From the NCBI RefSeq assembly GCF_900142935.1, contig NZ_FSRS01000001.1:692001-756000 (forward strand): DNA of 64,000 nt, in the 5' to 3' direction. Position 1 is the first letter of the stretch, and every line of letters begins with the position of its first letter. Origin of the DNA: Rhodovulum sp. ES.010 (GTDB lineage Bacteria > Pseudomonadota > Alphaproteobacteria > Rhodobacterales > Rhodobacteraceae). This document shows positions 46,003 to 60,715 of the stretch, piece by piece. The position numbers and the translations under genes were made by a program. The notes under the pieces were generated by a model. It made no database searches, was not told the origin of the DNA, and saw only the letters and a list, made by a program, of their open reading frames with translations.

Positions 46003-46593
46003 ATGCGCCTACTGCGCCAGACGGGTGCCGCGACGCTTGTCGCCTTGGCGCTGGCGGCGGGTATGGCCGCCGCGCAGGAAACTGGTGCGGTGTTGCGCAG
46101 CCCGATCGTGACACTGGAACGGGAGCGGCTGTTTACCGAAAGCCGCGCCGGCCAAGCGTTGCTGGAGCGGTTGGAGGCCGACAGCGCGGCGCTTGCCGCC
46201 GAGAACCGGCGGATCGAGGCCGAGCTCACGGCGGAGGAGCGGGACCTTACGGAGCGGCGCGCCGAGTTGCCGGCCGATGAATTCCGCTCCCTGGCCGAGG
46301 CCTTCGACGAGAAGGTGGTGCGCATCCGCCGCGAACAGGACGCCAAGGCGCGCGCACTGTCTCAGCGCCGCGAGACCGACCAGCAGGAATTCTTCCGCGA
46401 GGTGCTGCCGCTCCTGGCCGAACTGGTGCGCGAGCGCGGCGCGGTGGCGGTGCTGGAACGGGGCGCGGTCTTCCTCTCGGCGGAGCAGATCGACATCACC
46501 GACGAAGCGATTGCGTTGATCGACGCGCGCCTGTCCACCGGAGCTGCGCAACCCAATGAAGCGCCGCCGGAAAGCGGAGGCGGGGCCGAGTAG
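46003..46593 (+). CDS. skp: OmpH/Skp-family periplasmic chaperone
   Basis: A 196-residue exported protein (signal MRLLRQTGAATLVALALAAGMAAAQ split near AQE). The mature part is a long charged coiled coil (ADSAALAAENRRIEAELTAE, LTERRAELPADEFRSLAEAF) flanked by short beta strands, the Skp trimer plan of tentacle helices. Skp captures unfolded outer-membrane proteins before BamA. It starts 4 bp after bamA ends. A Pro/Gly-rich acidic tail follows the domain. Confidence 0.88.
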   Translation: MRLLRQTGAATLVALALAAGMAAAQETGAVLRSPIVTLERERLFTESRAGQALLERLEADSAALAAENRRIEAELTAEERDLTERRAELPADEFRSLAEAFDEKVVRIRREQDAKARALSQRRETDQQEFFREVLPLLAELVRERGAVAVLERGAVFLSAEQIDITDEAIALIDARLSTGAAQPNEAPPESGGGAE

Positions 46594-46677
46594 CGCCGCT
46601 TGCCCCCAGCCTGCGGAGTTGCTAGGCCTCTGCCGGGCGCGCGGCGCCCGGCTCGCTAGCGCAAGGAGCTCCCCGAG

Positions 46678-47139
46678 ATGACAAGTTCGCCCGTAGCGGA
46701 TGCCGATATCCAGCTCATCCAGAAGATCATCCCGCATCGTTACCCGTTCCTGTTGATCGACCGGGTGACGCGGATCGTCCCGAACGAAAGCGCGGTGGGG
46801 ATCAAGAACGTCACGGTGAACGAGCCGCATTTCCAGGGTCATTTCCCCGGCATCCCGATCATGCCGGGCGTCACCGTCGTCGAGGCGATGGCGCAAACCG
46901 CGGCCGTGATGGTGGGACTCTCGCTCGACATGGTGAACAGCGAGATGTTGGTCTATTTCATGGCCATCGACAAATGCAAGTTTCGCCGCAAGGTGGTGCC
47001 AGGCGATGTGCTGGAACTGCACATCACGGTGAAGCGCAAGGGCGCGAAGGTCTGGAAATTCGAGGGCGCGGCCATGGTCGGCGACGAGGTCGCCGCCGAG
47101 GCCGAGTTCACCGCCATGATGGACAACCCCGGGGACTGA
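46678..47139 (+). CDS. fabZ: 3-hydroxyacyl-[acyl-carrier-protein] dehydratase FabZ
   Basis: A 153-residue hot-dog-fold dehydratase of fatty-acid elongation. The catalytic His55 (HFQGHFPG) and Glu69 (VVEAMAQ) match E. coli His54/Glu68. The ATG follows GGAG. It is positioned between skp and lpxA, as usual, linking fatty acid and lipid A supply. Confidence 0.97.
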   Translation: MTSSPVADADIQLIQKIIPHRYPFLLIDRVTRIVPNESAVGIKNVTVNEPHFQGHFPGIPIMPGVTVVEAMAQTAAVMVGLSLDMVNSEMLVYFMAIDKCKFRRKVVPGDVLELHITVKRKGAKVWKFEGAAMVGDEVAAEAEFTAMMDNPGD

Positions 47140-47144
47140 GCCGT

Positions 47145-47942
47145 ATGGTTGTTGATCCTTCCGCCCGCATCCACCCGACGGCGCTAGTCGAGAACGGTGC
47201 CGAGATCGGTGCCGGAGCGGTCGTGGGGCCGTTCTCGGTGGTTGGCCCGAAGGTGCGGCTGGCCGCCCGCGTCGAGGTGAAGAGCCATGCCATCGTCACC
47301 GGGCTGACCGAGATCGGCGAGGGCACCGTCATCTTCCCCTTTGCCAATATCGGTGACATCCCGCAGGACCTGAAATACGCGGGCGAAGATACCCGCCTAG
47401 TCATTGGCGCCCGCAACCGCATCCGCGAAGGGGTGACGATGAACACCGGCACCGCGGGCGGCGGCGGTCTCACGCGCGTGGGCGATGACTGCCTGTTCAT
47501 GACCGGCAGTCATGTGGGCCACGACGCGCAGGTGGGCAATGGCGTCATCATGGCGAACCACGCGGCATTGGCGGGCCATTGCGTGATCGGCGACGGGGTG
47601 ATCATCGGCGGGCTTTCGGGCATCCACCAATGGGTGCGCGTGGGCCAGGGGGCGATCATCGGTGCGGTTACGATGGTGACGAACGACGTGATCCCCTACG
47701 GCCTCGTGCAGGGCCCGCGCGGTGTCCTTGACGGGCTGAACCTCGTCGGCCTCAAGCGCCGGGGCGTCGCGCGCGAGGAGATCGCGGCACTCCGGGCGGC
47801 GTTCCAGAGCCTGGCACAGGGCGAGGGCACCTTCCTCGACCGCGCGCGGCGATTGTCGGAGGATGCAAGCAGCGCCCATGTCCGCGAGATGGTGGATTTC
47901 GTGCTTGCCGATACCGACCGCTCTTTCCTGACGCCGGGCTGA
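47145..47942 (+). CDS. lpxA: UDP-N-acetylglucosamine acyltransferase
   Basis: A 265-residue left-handed beta-helix enzyme, the first step of lipid A synthesis. Hexapeptide repeats run from IHPTALVENGAEIGAGAVVG through about residue 190; the catalytic-His loop is at GSHVGHDAQVGN (about 124-135), and HQWVRVGQGAIIGA follows. It starts 5 bp after fabZ and its stop overlaps the lpxI start. Confidence 0.97.
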   Translation: MVVDPSARIHPTALVENGAEIGAGAVVGPFSVVGPKVRLAARVEVKSHAIVTGLTEIGEGTVIFPFANIGDIPQDLKYAGEDTRLVIGARNRIREGVTMNTGTAGGGGLTRVGDDCLFMTGSHVGHDAQVGNGVIMANHAALAGHCVIGDGVIIGGLSGIHQWVRVGQGAIIGAVTMVTNDVIPYGLVQGPRGVLDGLNLVGLKRRGVAREEIAALRAAFQSLAQGEGTFLDRARRLSEDASSAHVREMVDFVLADTDRSFLTPG

Positions 47943-48775
47943 TGGCCGGTAGGATGGCCCTCATTGCCGGCAAGGGCGCGCTGCCTACGCATCTTGCGCG
48001 GGCGCTGGCCACGCAAGATGCGCCCTTCCTGATCGCGCAGGTCGAGGGGGCCGAGATGGAGAATCCCGACGCCCTGCCGGTCGAGACCTTCGCGTTGGAA
48101 CGCCTCGCGCTGCTTTTCGAGAGGCTTCATGACCGGGGCGTGGACCGCGTGGTTATGGCGGGCGCCATCACCCGGCCGCGGCTCGACCCCGAACGTATCG
48201 ATCCCCGGACCGCGGCGCTGTTGCCGCGGATCCTGCCGATGTTGGGGCAGGGCGACGATGCCGCCCTGCGCGCCGTTGTCGCGCTGATCGAGGAGGAAGG
48301 GTTCGCAGTCGTGGGAGCCGACGCCATCGCACCCGACCTGTTGCCCCCGCCCGGCGTGCCGACGCGCGCGCAGCCCTCCCCAGCCGACAAGAACGATGCC
48401 GCACGGGCGGCGAACATCGTCGCCACCCTTGGCGCCGCGGATCTGGGGCAGGGGGCCGTGGTGGCGCAGGGGCTGGGCCTCGCCGTCGAGACGCTCCCGG
48501 GCACGGATGCGATGCTGGCCTGGGTTGCGGCGGTCGCCGGGGCCTGCCGGCCCGACCCCGGGGGCGCGAAGGGGGTTGTCTACAAAGCGCCGAAACCTGG
48601 GCAAGACCGTCGCGTCGATCTGCCGACTATCGGCCCCGCGACAGTGGAGGCCGCCGCCCGCGCGGGTCTTGCCGGAATCGCGGTCGAGGCGGGCGGCGTG
48701 CTGGTGCTGGAGCCCCAGGAAACCGTGGTGCGCGCCGACGCGCGCGGCCTGTTCCTATGGGTGCGCTCGCCATGA
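47942..48775 (+). CDS. lpxI: UDP-2,3-diacylglucosamine pyrophosphatase LpxI
   Basis: A 277-residue LpxI (DUF1009) protein that hydrolyses UDP-2,3-diacylglucosamine to lipid X. It has LIAGKGALPTHLARAL at the N-terminus, DRVVMAGAITRPRL, and the C-terminal IGPATVEAAARAGLAGIAVEAGG with VLEPQETV, features of the alphaproteobacterial LpxI that replaces LpxH. The ATG at 47942 overlaps the lpxA stop and its own stop overlaps lpxB by 4 bp (ATGA). Confidence 0.93.
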   Translation: MAGRMALIAGKGALPTHLARALATQDAPFLIAQVEGAEMENPDALPVETFALERLALLFERLHDRGVDRVVMAGAITRPRLDPERIDPRTAALLPRILPMLGQGDDAALRAVVALIEEEGFAVVGADAIAPDLLPPPGVPTRAQPSPADKNDAARAANIVATLGAADLGQGAVVAQGLGLAVETLPGTDAMLAWVAAVAGACRPDPGGAKGVVYKAPKPGQDRRVDLPTIGPATVEAAARAGLAGIAVEAGGVLVLEPQETVVRADARGLFLWVRSP

Positions 48776-49926
48776 GGCTATTCCTCATCGCGGGCGAACC
48801 TTCGGGCGACGCTCTCGGCGGTGCGCTGATGGCAGGGCTGAAAGAATTGGCTCCGGAGGTCGAATTCCACGGGATCGGCGGGCCGCGCATGCAGGAGGCG
48901 GGGCTCATCAGCCTGTTCCCGATGGAGGAACTGTCGGTTATGGGCATTGCAGAGGTGCTGCCGCGCTACCGCGCGCTGATGCGCCGGATCGGGCAATGCG
49001 CCGACGCGGCGGTGCGGTTGTCGCCGGATGCGCTCATCACCATCGACAGCCCCGACTTCTGCCTGCGTGTCGCACGCCGGGTCAAGGCGCGCTCGCGCAT
49101 CCGCACCGTCCACTACGTCGCCCCGACCGTCTGGGCCTGGCGGCCGCACCGCGCGGCGAAGATGGCCGAAGTCATCGACCAAGTGCTCGCGCTCTTGCCC
49201 TTCGAGCCGCCCTACATGGAGGCCGAGGGGATGCGCTGCGATTTCGTCGGCCACCCGGTCGTGGCCGAACCGCGGGCAAGCGCCGACGAGGTCGCCGCCT
49301 TCCGCGCGGCCCACGGCATCGCGACTGACACTCCGCTAATCCTCGCGCTGCCCGGTTCTCGCGCCGGCGAGGTTGGCCGCTTTGCGCCCATCTTCGGGGA
49401 GTCGCTGCGCCCCGTTCTTTTACGCTACCCGGAGGCGCGCGTGGTCGTGCCTGCCGCCGCGCCCGTGGCCGATTCCGTCGCGCGATTGACCGCCGGCTGG
49501 CCCGGTGCGCCGGTGATCCTCGATCCCCGCGGCGCGCCGGCGTCCGAAAAACGCGCGGCCTTCGCCGCCGCAGACGTCGCGCTTGCGGCCTCGGGCACGG
49601 TGTCGCTTGAACTCGCGGCGAATGACACGCCCATGGTCATCGCTTATGACATGAACTGGCTCAGCCGCCGGATCATCGCGCGGATGCTGCGGCTCGACAC
49701 GGTGACGCTGGTCAACATCGTCAGCGAAACCCGCGCGGTGCCGGAATTCCTCGGCGCCGCCTGCCGGCCCGGCGCGATCGCCGACGCGGTGCTGCACCTT
49801 CTGGAGGATCCGGCCGCCCGGGCCGCGCAAGCCCAGGCCGCCCGTCTCACCATGGCGCGCCTCGGCGAACACGACGCCCCGCCAGGCTTCCGCGCCGCTC
49901 GCGCCGTGCTCGAGGGTCTGGCCTGA
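48772..49926 (+). CDS. lpxB: Lipid-A-disaccharide synthase
   Basis: A 384-residue GT-B glycosyltransferase that joins lipid X and UDP-diacylglucosamine into the lipid A disaccharide. The N-terminus is MRLFLIAGEPSGDALGGAL; HYVAPTVWAWRPHRAAKM and the nucleotide-sugar region ALPGSRAGEVGR are conserved. The start at 48772 overlaps the lpxI stop; an in-frame upstream Met would add five residues. It is the last gene of the fabZ-lpxA-lpxI-lpxB set. Confidence 0.97.
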   Translation: MRLFLIAGEPSGDALGGALMAGLKELAPEVEFHGIGGPRMQEAGLISLFPMEELSVMGIAEVLPRYRALMRRIGQCADAAVRLSPDALITIDSPDFCLRVARRVKARSRIRTVHYVAPTVWAWRPHRAAKMAEVIDQVLALLPFEPPYMEAEGMRCDFVGHPVVAEPRASADEVAAFRAAHGIATDTPLILALPGSRAGEVGRFAPIFGESLRPVLLRYPEARVVVPAAAPVADSVARLTAGWPGAPVILDPRGAPASEKRAAFAAADVALAASGTVSLELAANDTPMVIAYDMNWLSRRIIARMLRLDTVTLVNIVSETRAVPEFLGAACRPGAIADAVLHLLEDPAARAAQAQAARLTMARLGEHDAPPGFRAARAVLEGLA

Positions 49927-49993
49927 GCGTCGGTCTTCTGCTTGGCAAGAACACTCGGCGGCCGACCGCAGGTTCGCGACCGGCGGCAGCGCA

Positions 49994-51142
49994 TCATGCC
50001 CCGCGCCAGATCCAGCCGCCGCCGAAGACCCGGCTACCGCCGGTTTCGTAGAAAACGCAGGCCTGGCCGGGGCTCACCCCTTGCTCGGGGGTCAGCAACT
50101 CCACCTCGGCCTCGGTTTCCGAAACGGGACGCAGGATCGCCTCGCGCGGCGGGCGGGTGGAGCGCACCTTGACAGAGACGTGCCACTCTGGTCGGGCGGT
50201 CAATGGCGTGTCGCCCAGCCAGTTCACCTCGCGCACGGGAACGATGCGGGTGGCCAGCATCTCTTTCGGGCCCACGATCACGCGACGTGTCTCCACGTCC
50301 AGCTTCACCACGTAAAGCGGCTCCGACAGACCGCCGATCCCCAGTCCGCGGCGCTGGCCGATCGTGTAGTGGATAACGCCCTCGTGGCTGCCCAGCACCC
50401 GGCCATCCGCATGCACGATCTCGCCCGGCTCCGCCGCGCCGGGGCGCAGCTTCTCGATGACGCTGGCATAGTTGCCCTCGGGCACGAAGCAGATGTCCTG
50501 GCTGTCGGGCTTGTCCGCCACGGGCAGCCCGTATTTCGCCGCCAGCGCGCGGGTCGCCGCCTTGTCGGGCAGCCCTCCCAACGGGAATCGCAGGTAGTCG
50601 AGCTGGTGGCGCGTGGTGGAAAACAGAAAATACGACTGGTCGCGGGTCGGGTCTGCCGCGCAATGCAGTTCTGCCCCGTTCGGCCCCGCCATGCGGCGGA
50701 TGTAATGCCCGGTCGCCATGCAATCGGCATCCAGATCCTTCGCGGTTTCCAGCAGGTCTCGAAATTTCACCCGCTCGTTGCAGCGAATGCAGGGCACCGG
50801 CGTCGCGCCGGCAAGGTAGGACTCCGCGAACTCTTCGATCACCGCCTCGCGAAACGCGTTTTCGTAATCCAGCACGTAATGCGGAAAGCCCACGCGTTCG
50901 GCCACGCGGCGGGCGTCGTGGATGTCCCGCCCGGCGCAGCAGGCGCCCTTTTTCGCCAGCGCCGCGCCGTGATCGTAAAGCTGGAGCGTGATTCCCACCA
51001 CGTCATAGCCTTCTTCGGCCAGTTGCGCGGCGACGACCGAGCTGTCGACACCGCCCGACATGGCGACGAGCACGCGCGTCTCGGCTTCGGGCTTTGCGAA
51101 GCCGAGCGAATTCAGGGGGCGGGTCGCCGCATCGAGCGCCAT
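49994..51142 (-). CDS. mnmA: tRNA-specific 2-thiouridylase
   Basis: A 382-residue PP-loop enzyme that forms 2-thiouridine at U34 of tRNA-Lys, Glu and Gln. The PP-loop [19 protein letters not shown] is near residue 28; the catalytic Cys pair includes [11 protein letters not shown], and [14 protein letters not shown] and [15 protein letters not shown] segments follow. It is convergent with lpxB and divergent from sciP. It shares tRNA-modification roles with trmFO and miaA in this window. Confidence 0.96.
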   Translation of the reverse strand: MALDAATRPLNSLGFAKPEAETRVLVAMSGGVDSSVVAAQLAEEGYDVVGITLQLYDHGAALAKKGACCAGRDIHDARRVAERVGFPHYVLDYENAFREAVIEEFAESYLAGATPVPCIRCNERVKFRDLLETAKDLDADCMATGHYIRRMAGPNGAELHCAADPTRDQSYFLFSTTRHQLDYLRFPLGGLPDKAATRALAAKYGLPVADKPDSQDICFVPEGNYASVIEKLRPGAAEPGEIVHADGRVLGSHEGVIHYTIGQRRGLGIGGLSEPLYVVKLDVETRRVIVGPKEMLATRIVPVREVNWLGDTPLTARPEWHVSVKVRSTRPPREAILRPVSETEAEVELLTPEQGVSPGQACVFYETGGSRVFGGGWIWRGA

Positions 51143-51266
51143 GAGTCGATCCTCCGGGAAGCTGGCTGGAATATAGGAAAATGCGACATACTCTCAACCC
51201 TGCGTTTCACGCCCTCTTAAGCAAGCCGGGCCAGTTTCGGACCATCCGCAAGAGGGATGTGAGCCG

Positions 51267-51545
51267 ATGTTTCTCAAACGTATCCACGGGCCGCGCACGG
51301 TCACGCTACCGGATGGAACCACCATGACCCGTGCCGATCTGCCGCCCGTCGACACCTATCGATGGGTGGCCAGCCGCAAGGCCGCCGTGGTCAAGGCCGT
51401 CGCCGCCGGGTTGATCTCCGAATCCGAGGCCATGGAACGGTATACGTTGTCACGCGAAGAGTTCGAAAGCTGGAAAAAAGCCGTTCGCGAACATGGCGTT
51501 AACGGCTTGAAGGTGACCGCTCTGAAACGCGGGAGACAACCATAA
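51267..51545 (+). CDS. sciP: SciP-family CtrA-inhibitory DNA-binding protein (DUF1153)
   Basis: A 92-residue protein of the DUF1153 family whose Caulobacter member SciP blocks CtrA-activated transcription. The RYTLSREEFESWKKAVREHG helix pair is the family helix-turn-helix, and PDGTTMTRADLPPVDTYRWV is the conserved N-terminus. It lies 129 bp upstream of ctrA on the same strand, separated from it by a cluster of CtrA-type boxes. Function is inferred from Caulobacter. Confidence 0.9.
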   Translation: MFLKRIHGPRTVTLPDGTTMTRADLPPVDTYRWVASRKAAVVKAVAAGLISESEAMERYTLSREEFESWKKAVREHGVNGLKVTALKRGRQP

Positions 51546-51585
51546 CGCGAATTTGGGTGGACAACCTGTAATTGTAAATGGTAAG

Positions 51586-51616
51586 GTTAAATTTAAGGTA
51601 AGGCGAAATTAACCAT
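51586..51616 (+). promoter_or_regulatory. Composite array of CtrA-type boxes upstream of ctrA
   Basis: GTTAA (51586-51590), N7, GTAA (51598-51601), N7, then TTAACCAT (51609-51616). Read rightward, GTAA-N7-TTAACCAT is a near-consensus CtrA box with one mismatch; read leftward, GTTAA-N7-GTAA is a second. They share the central GTAA. The array lies 59 bp before the ctrA start, which fits autoregulation by CtrA. Confidence 0.6.
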
Positions 51617-51674
51617 TGTCCGTCAAGGATCGTAAATGTTCGGCGACTGAGACGACTAAGCGGAGACCCTGACC

Positions 51675-56691
<5,017 letters not shown>

Positions 56692-56796
56692 CGCCCAGAT
56701 TCCGCGTGCGTTCGCGTATGTTCTTAAAAAGTTCTTTACAGCATGACCAAAAGATGAGAACAAAGCGGCAACACATAGCCACGGAGAGACGCCCCG

Positions 56797-56919
56797 ATGC
56801 TGAAAGAGCTGTCCGCCGCCCTAGTCCGCGCCCAGTCCACGCTCTGGCAGGACGCGCTCGGCGCCGCCGCGCTGATGGTGATCCTGTTCGGAGGGCTGCA
56901 CCTGCCGGGGCTTCTCTGA
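56797..56919 (+). CDS. Small 40-residue hydrophobic ORF
   Basis: A 40-codon frame: MLKELSAALVRAQSTLWQD then a hydrophobic span LGAAALMVILFGGLHLPGLL. GGAG (56783-56786) precedes the ATG. A rho-independent terminator follows 90 bp later. I recall similar short sequences conserved in Rhodobacterales, which supports a real gene, but no function is known. It may be a membrane-associated miniprotein. Confidence 0.55.
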   Translation: MLKELSAALVRAQSTLWQDALGAAALMVILFGGLHLPGLL

Positions 56920-57008
56920 GGACACTGCCCGCTGTCTGTGCGCCACGCCCCGCCTTGGGGGTAAGGGAACCTGCCTCTTCCAGATCCGACGCACGGACCG
57001 CTTGCCTC

Positions 57009-57044
57009 CCGCCGCCTCCCGACCCGGAGCGCGGCGGTTTTTTT
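57009..57044 (+). terminator. Rho-independent terminator after recG and the 40-residue ORF
   Basis: Stem CCGCCGC (57009-57015) pairs with GCGGCGG (57031-57037), seven perfect GC pairs around a 15-nt loop, followed by seven T (57038-57044). This is a textbook intrinsic terminator, placed just before the convergent NifU-like gene. Confidence 0.85.
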
Positions 57045-57045
57045 G

Positions 57046-57498
57046 TCAGGCGCAGGCAGTGGCTTCGGCAGCGTCGAAGGCTTCGAGAGTGGCCTCAAGC
57101 GCGAGCATGATCGACGCGTGCCGGTTCTTGTAGTCGCGCGCCGGCGCCAGCACCTCCAGCCCGTCGAAGGGCAGTTCGGGCGGCGGGCCGTTGTCCTTGA
57201 GCATCGCCTTGAGTTGGTCGTGGGCGCGCTCCACCTCGTCGCGGGTGCGGCCAATGACATTGGCGCCGACCACCGCAGCCGCGGCCTGACCCAACGCGCA
57301 GGCCTTGACGTCTTGGCCGAACCGGGTGATCCGTCCGTCCTCGACATCGAGATCCACGCTGACGGTGGAACCGCAGAGCGGCGAGCGCTTGCGGGCACTG
57401 GCCATAGGCGCGTCGAGCCGTTCCATATACGGGATATCGGTCGCGAGCGCGAGAATGCGTTGCGAGTAAAGCTTGATCAGGTCGGTGTCGGCGGTCAT
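57046..57498 (-). CDS. IscU/NifU-like iron-sulfur scaffold homologue
   Basis: A 150-residue IscU-like protein with the N-terminal [11 protein letters not shown], Cys42 (SPLCGST) and Cys67 (DVKACALGQ). The usual aspartate after the first Cys (CGD) is Ser44, and the third ligand Cys, equivalent to E. coli IscU Cys106, is Ala128 in KNRHASIM. So two of the canonical cluster ligands are replaced. It may be a carrier or a specialised scaffold. It is convergent with recG and divergent from hisI. Confidence 0.85.
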   Translation of the reverse strand: MTADTDLIKLYSQRILALATDIPYMERLDAPMASARKRSPLCGSTVSVDLDVEDGRITRFGQDVKACALGQAAAAVVGANVIGRTRDEVERAHDQLKAMLKDNGPPPELPFDGLEVLAPARDYKNRHASIMLALEATLEAFDAAEATACA

Positions 57499-57566
57499 TG
57501 CGTTTCCTTTTGCCCGCGTCTGGCATAGATAACCGGCGCCGTGCGGTTTTCAAAGGAGTTCTGCCG

Positions 57567-57923
57567 ATGTCTTTCGACCCGTCAAGCCTGCGCTACAACG
57601 AGGCCGGGCTGATCCCCGCCATCGCCCAGGACGAAACCGGCGCGGTGCTGATGATGGCGTGGATGAACGCCGAGGCGGTGTCGCGCACGCTGGAAACGGG
57701 GCGCGTTACCTACTGGTCGCGGTCGCGCCAAGGGTTGTGGATCAAGGGCGAGACCAGCGGGCATATCCAGCGTCTGGTCGAAATGCGGGTGGACTGCGAC
57801 CGGGATTGTCTTCTTTTGATCGTCGACCAGGCCGGCCCGGCCTGCCACACCAACCGGCGCAGTTGCTTCTACACCGCCGTGCGGGACGGCGAAGAGATCG
57901 AGATTATGGCGCCCATGGCCTAG
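57567..57923 (+). CDS. hisI: Phosphoribosyl-AMP cyclohydrolase
   Basis: A 118-residue enzyme opening the purine ring of PRAMP in histidine synthesis. The metal motif [14 protein letters not shown] (Asp76/78/80, Cys77) and the zinc ligands Cys93 and Cys100 (ACHTNRRSC) are intact, as is MAWMNAEAV. It is the stand-alone HisI, without the HisE domain. The start was set at 57567 because AAAGGAG lies just upstream. It is convergent with gluQ, overlapping by 4 bp. Confidence 0.95.
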   Translation: MSFDPSSLRYNEAGLIPAIAQDETGAVLMMAWMNAEAVSRTLETGRVTYWSRSRQGLWIKGETSGHIQRLVEMRVDCDRDCLLLIVDQAGPACHTNRRSCFYTAVRDGEEIEIMAPMA

Positions 57924-58783
57924 GCGGGCAGACCCACAATCCGGCGGATGTCCTCGGGCGTCGCGCCCTCCTCGCGATACCTGGCGATGGCGCGGGCATC
58001 GTCGCGCTTGGCTAGGCGCTTGCCGGTATCGTCGGCGATCAGGCGGTGGTGGTGATAGGCAGGGGAGCGCAGGCCGAGAAGCGACTGCAATACAACATGA
58101 ATTTGCGTGGAATCGAACAGGTCCTCGCCGCGCACGACCTCGGTGATGCATTGGAACGCGTCGTCCACCACCACAGCCATGTGATAGGAGGTACCGATAT
58201 TACGCCGCGCGAGCACCACATCGCCCACGCCGTCGAGCAGCGTGACGGCGTCGAGTTCGTGGTTGCCCAGGATAACGGGCCCCGTTTCGGTGAAACCCGG
58301 CAATGGGTCGAGCAGGGCGACGACCCGTGCCATGTCCAGCCGTATCGCGTCATCGGGGCCGGCCTCGGCCATCGGACGACCGCGGCAGGTGCCGGGATAG
58401 ACCAGCCCGTCAGGCCCGCGCACCGGGTCGCCGGCCTGGGGCGCAGACAGCGCGGCGCGGATATCGCCACGGCGGCACGCGCATGGGTAGGTCAGGCCCA
58501 TGGCAGCCAGCCGGTCGAGCGCCGCGCCATAGGCCGGCAGGCGCGCCGATTGGCGCAGCACCGGGCGCGGCCAGTCGAGTCCCAGCCAGGCGAGGTCCTC
58601 CAAGATAAGTGCCTCCCAGTCGGGCTTGCAGCGGGCCGTGTCGATATCCTCGATCCGCAATAGCATCTCGCCGCCCGTCGCGCGGGCGCGTTCCCAGGCA
58701 GTGATCGCCGAAAACGCGTGGCCCAAATGCAGCGGCCCGGTCGGCGAGGGGGCAAAGCGCGTGCGGCGCGGTCGCTCAGCCAT
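57920..58783 (-). CDS. gluQ: Glutamyl-Q tRNA(Asp) synthetase
   Basis: A 287-residue GluRS-like protein lacking the anticodon-binding domain, as in YadB/GluQ-RS, which attaches glutamate to queuosine in tRNA-Asp. The ATP motif [14 protein letters not shown] and a KRLAKRDDA (KMSKS-like) loop are present, along with zinc-site [12 protein letters not shown] and GTCRG. It overlaps trmFO by 8 bp. The length and missing C-terminal domain separate it from GltX. Confidence 0.92.
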   Translation of the reverse strand: MAERPRRTRFAPSPTGPLHLGHAFSAITAWERARATGGEMLLRIEDIDTARCKPDWEALILEDLAWLGLDWPRPVLRQSARLPAYGAALDRLAAMGLTYPCACRRGDIRAALSAPQAGDPVRGPDGLVYPGTCRGRPMAEAGPDDAIRLDMARVVALLDPLPGFTETGPVILGNHELDAVTLLDGVGDVVLARRNIGTSYHMAVVVDDAFQCITEVVRGEDLFDSTQIHVVLQSLLGLRSPAYHHHRLIADDTGKRLAKRDDARAIARYREEGATPEDIRRIVGLPA

Positions 58784-60116
58784 GCCGCAGCCAGGCGGCC
58801 CAGTCGGTTTTTGCCCGGTCCGTATAGGCCCTGTAGCGGTCGCGCCGGCCCCGCCGGCCGACCTTTAGCCCCTCGACGGGCGGGAACAGTCCGAAATTGA
58901 CGTTCATCGGCTGGAACGTCTTGGCCTCGGCCCCGCCGGTGATGTGGGTGAGCAGCGCGCCGGTCGCGGTCGTCGGCGGTACCGACGGCAGCCGGCGCCC
59001 CTGCAACTCCGCCGCCGCGAGCCGCCCGGCAAGCAGCCCCATCGCCGCCGACTCCACGTAGCCCTCGACCCCGGTGATCTGGCCCGCGAAGCGGATATGC
59101 GGCCGCGATTTCAGCCGAAGCTGCGCGTCGAGCAGAGACGGCGCATTCAGGAACGTGTTGCGATGGATGCCGCCCAAGCGTGCGAAACGGGCCTGCCCTA
59201 ATCCGGGAATCATCCGAAAAACATCAGCTTGCGCCCCGTACTTCATCTTTGTCTGGAAGCCGACGATATTGTAGAGCGTGCCCAGCGCGTTGTCCCGGCG
59301 CAGCTGCACCACCGCGTGGGGTTTGACATCCGGCGCATGCAGGTTGGTCAGGCCCACGGGCTTCATCGGCCCGTGGCGCAGGGTTTCCCGGCCTCGTTCG
59401 GCCATCACCTCGATCGGCAGGCACCCGTCGAAATAGCCAGCGGTCTCGCCCTCGTGGAATTCGGTCTTGTCGGCCGCCAGAAGCCCGTCGATGAACGCCT
59501 CGTATTCGGCGCGATCCATCGGGCAGTTGAGGTAGGCGGTGCGCTCCTCCGCGGTCTCGCCCTTGTCGTAGCGGGACTGGAACCACGCCGTCGACATGTC
59601 CACGCTGTCGGCATATACGATGGGCGCGATCGCGTCGAAGAAGGCGAGCGCTTCGGTCCCGGTCTCGGACCTGATCGCGTGGCCGAGCGCATCGGAGGTC
59701 AGCGGGCCGGTTGCGACGATCCAGTGGCCGTCGCCGGGAAGCGACGCGATTTCAGAGCGTTCGACAGAGATCTTCGGATGCTCAAGCAAGCTCTTGGTGA
59801 CGGCGGCGGCAAAGGCGTCGCGGTCGACGGCAAGCGCGCCGCCCGCGGGCAGGCGGTGCGCATCTGCCATCGCCATGATCAGCCCCCCGGCCGTCCGCAT
59901 TTCCCAATGCAAAAGGCCCACCGCGTTCTGCTCGTCATCGTCGGAGCGGAAGGAGTTGGAGCACACCATCTCGCCCAGTTTCTCGGTGCGGTGGGCAAAG
60001 GTGCCGGTTTCGGGGCGCATCTCGTGGATCACCACCTCGATACCGGCTTGGGCCGCCTGCCAGGCGGCCTCGGAGCCTGCCATCCCGCCGCCGACGATAT
60101 GGAGCTTCTGTGACAT
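58776..60116 (-). CDS. trmFO: tRNA (uracil-5-)-methyltransferase TrmFO
   Basis: A 446-residue FAD/folate-dependent methyltransferase forming ribothymidine at U54 of tRNA. The N-terminal FAD site [20 protein letters not shown] and the [10 protein letters not shown] motif with its conserved Cys are intact, as are the [20 protein letters not shown] and NVNFGLFP motifs. It overlaps gluQ by 8 bp, linking two tRNA modification genes. Confidence 0.95.
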   Translation of the reverse strand: MSQKLHIVGGGMAGSEAAWQAAQAGIEVVIHEMRPETGTFAHRTEKLGEMVCSNSFRSDDDEQNAVGLLHWEMRTAGGLIMAMADAHRLPAGGALAVDRDAFAAAVTKSLLEHPKISVERSEIASLPGDGHWIVATGPLTSDALGHAIRSETGTEALAFFDAIAPIVYADSVDMSTAWFQSRYDKGETAEERTAYLNCPMDRAEYEAFIDGLLAADKTEFHEGETAGYFDGCLPIEVMAERGRETLRHGPMKPVGLTNLHAPDVKPHAVVQLRRDNALGTLYNIVGFQTKMKYGAQADVFRMIPGLGQARFARLGGIHRNTFLNAPSLLDAQLRLKSRPHIRFAGQITGVEGYVESAAMGLLAGRLAAAELQGRRLPSVPPTTATGALLTHITGGAEAKTFQPMNVNFGLFPPVEGLKVGRRGRRDRYRAYTDRAKTDWAAWLRHG

Positions 60117-60157
60117 GGCCCCGATCTAGCCACGGAGGCAGGGGAAGAAAAGGGGCG

Positions 60158-60715
60158 TCAGGCCGACCGGCGGATCGGAGTGGGCGCAAGGCCGATGTCA
60201 CTGGACTGGATGTCGGCGAGCGTCGCCCGCGCCGCGGCGAGTTCAAGACGGTGACGCGAGGCGGCGGCCTCCGCCTCGGCGACGCGAGTCGGCTGATTGC
60301 GCATCGGCGCAGGGGCCGGGCGCGTCCCGCCGGTCGCTTCACGATGGGCCGACAGCGCAATAGCGGCCAGCGCGGCGGTCATCGCCAATTGTGTCCACAT
60401 CTGGCCGGTGAGCAACCCTGTCTCGAACGCGCCCGCATCGCTCCAGAGCGCCGTGCCGAGCGTGTGAAACCCGATCACCATCGCCGCGGGGCGCACCATG
60501 CGGCCGGCGAACAAAGCGGCCCCAAGCAGCCAGATCACGACGCCGCCGGCCCAGGACGCCACGGTCCCGGTTTCCGGCGGCGGCATTACGACGATTCCCT
60601 CGGGCGACACCACGAGGCCCATCGCGTTCGCGATGAAATAGGAAGCGATCAGCATGCGCGCCGTGGCCTGAAGGCGGGACGAGGCCGGTCGCGCGCGCGA
60701 TGGAGGAGCAGACAT
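60158..60715 (-). CDS. Small membrane protein, unknown function
   Basis: A 185-residue protein. A hydrophilic N-terminus is followed by about four hydrophobic segments between residues 18 and 125 (e.g. MLIASYFIANAMGLV, VVIWLLGAALFAGRMV, LAMTAALAAIALSA), then a basic, Ala-rich C-terminal tail of ~60 residues. It vaguely recalls DoxX-like proteins, but no motif is convincing. It lies 41 bp upstream of trmFO on the same strand. Confidence 0.6.
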   Translation of the reverse strand: MSAPPSRARPASSRLQATARMLIASYFIANAMGLVVSPEGIVVMPPPETGTVASWAGGVVIWLLGAALFAGRMVRPAAMVIGFHTLGTALWSDAGAFETGLLTGQMWTQLAMTAALAAIALSAHREATGGTRPAPAPMRNQPTRVAEAEAAASRHRLELAAARATLADIQSSDIGLAPTPIRRSA

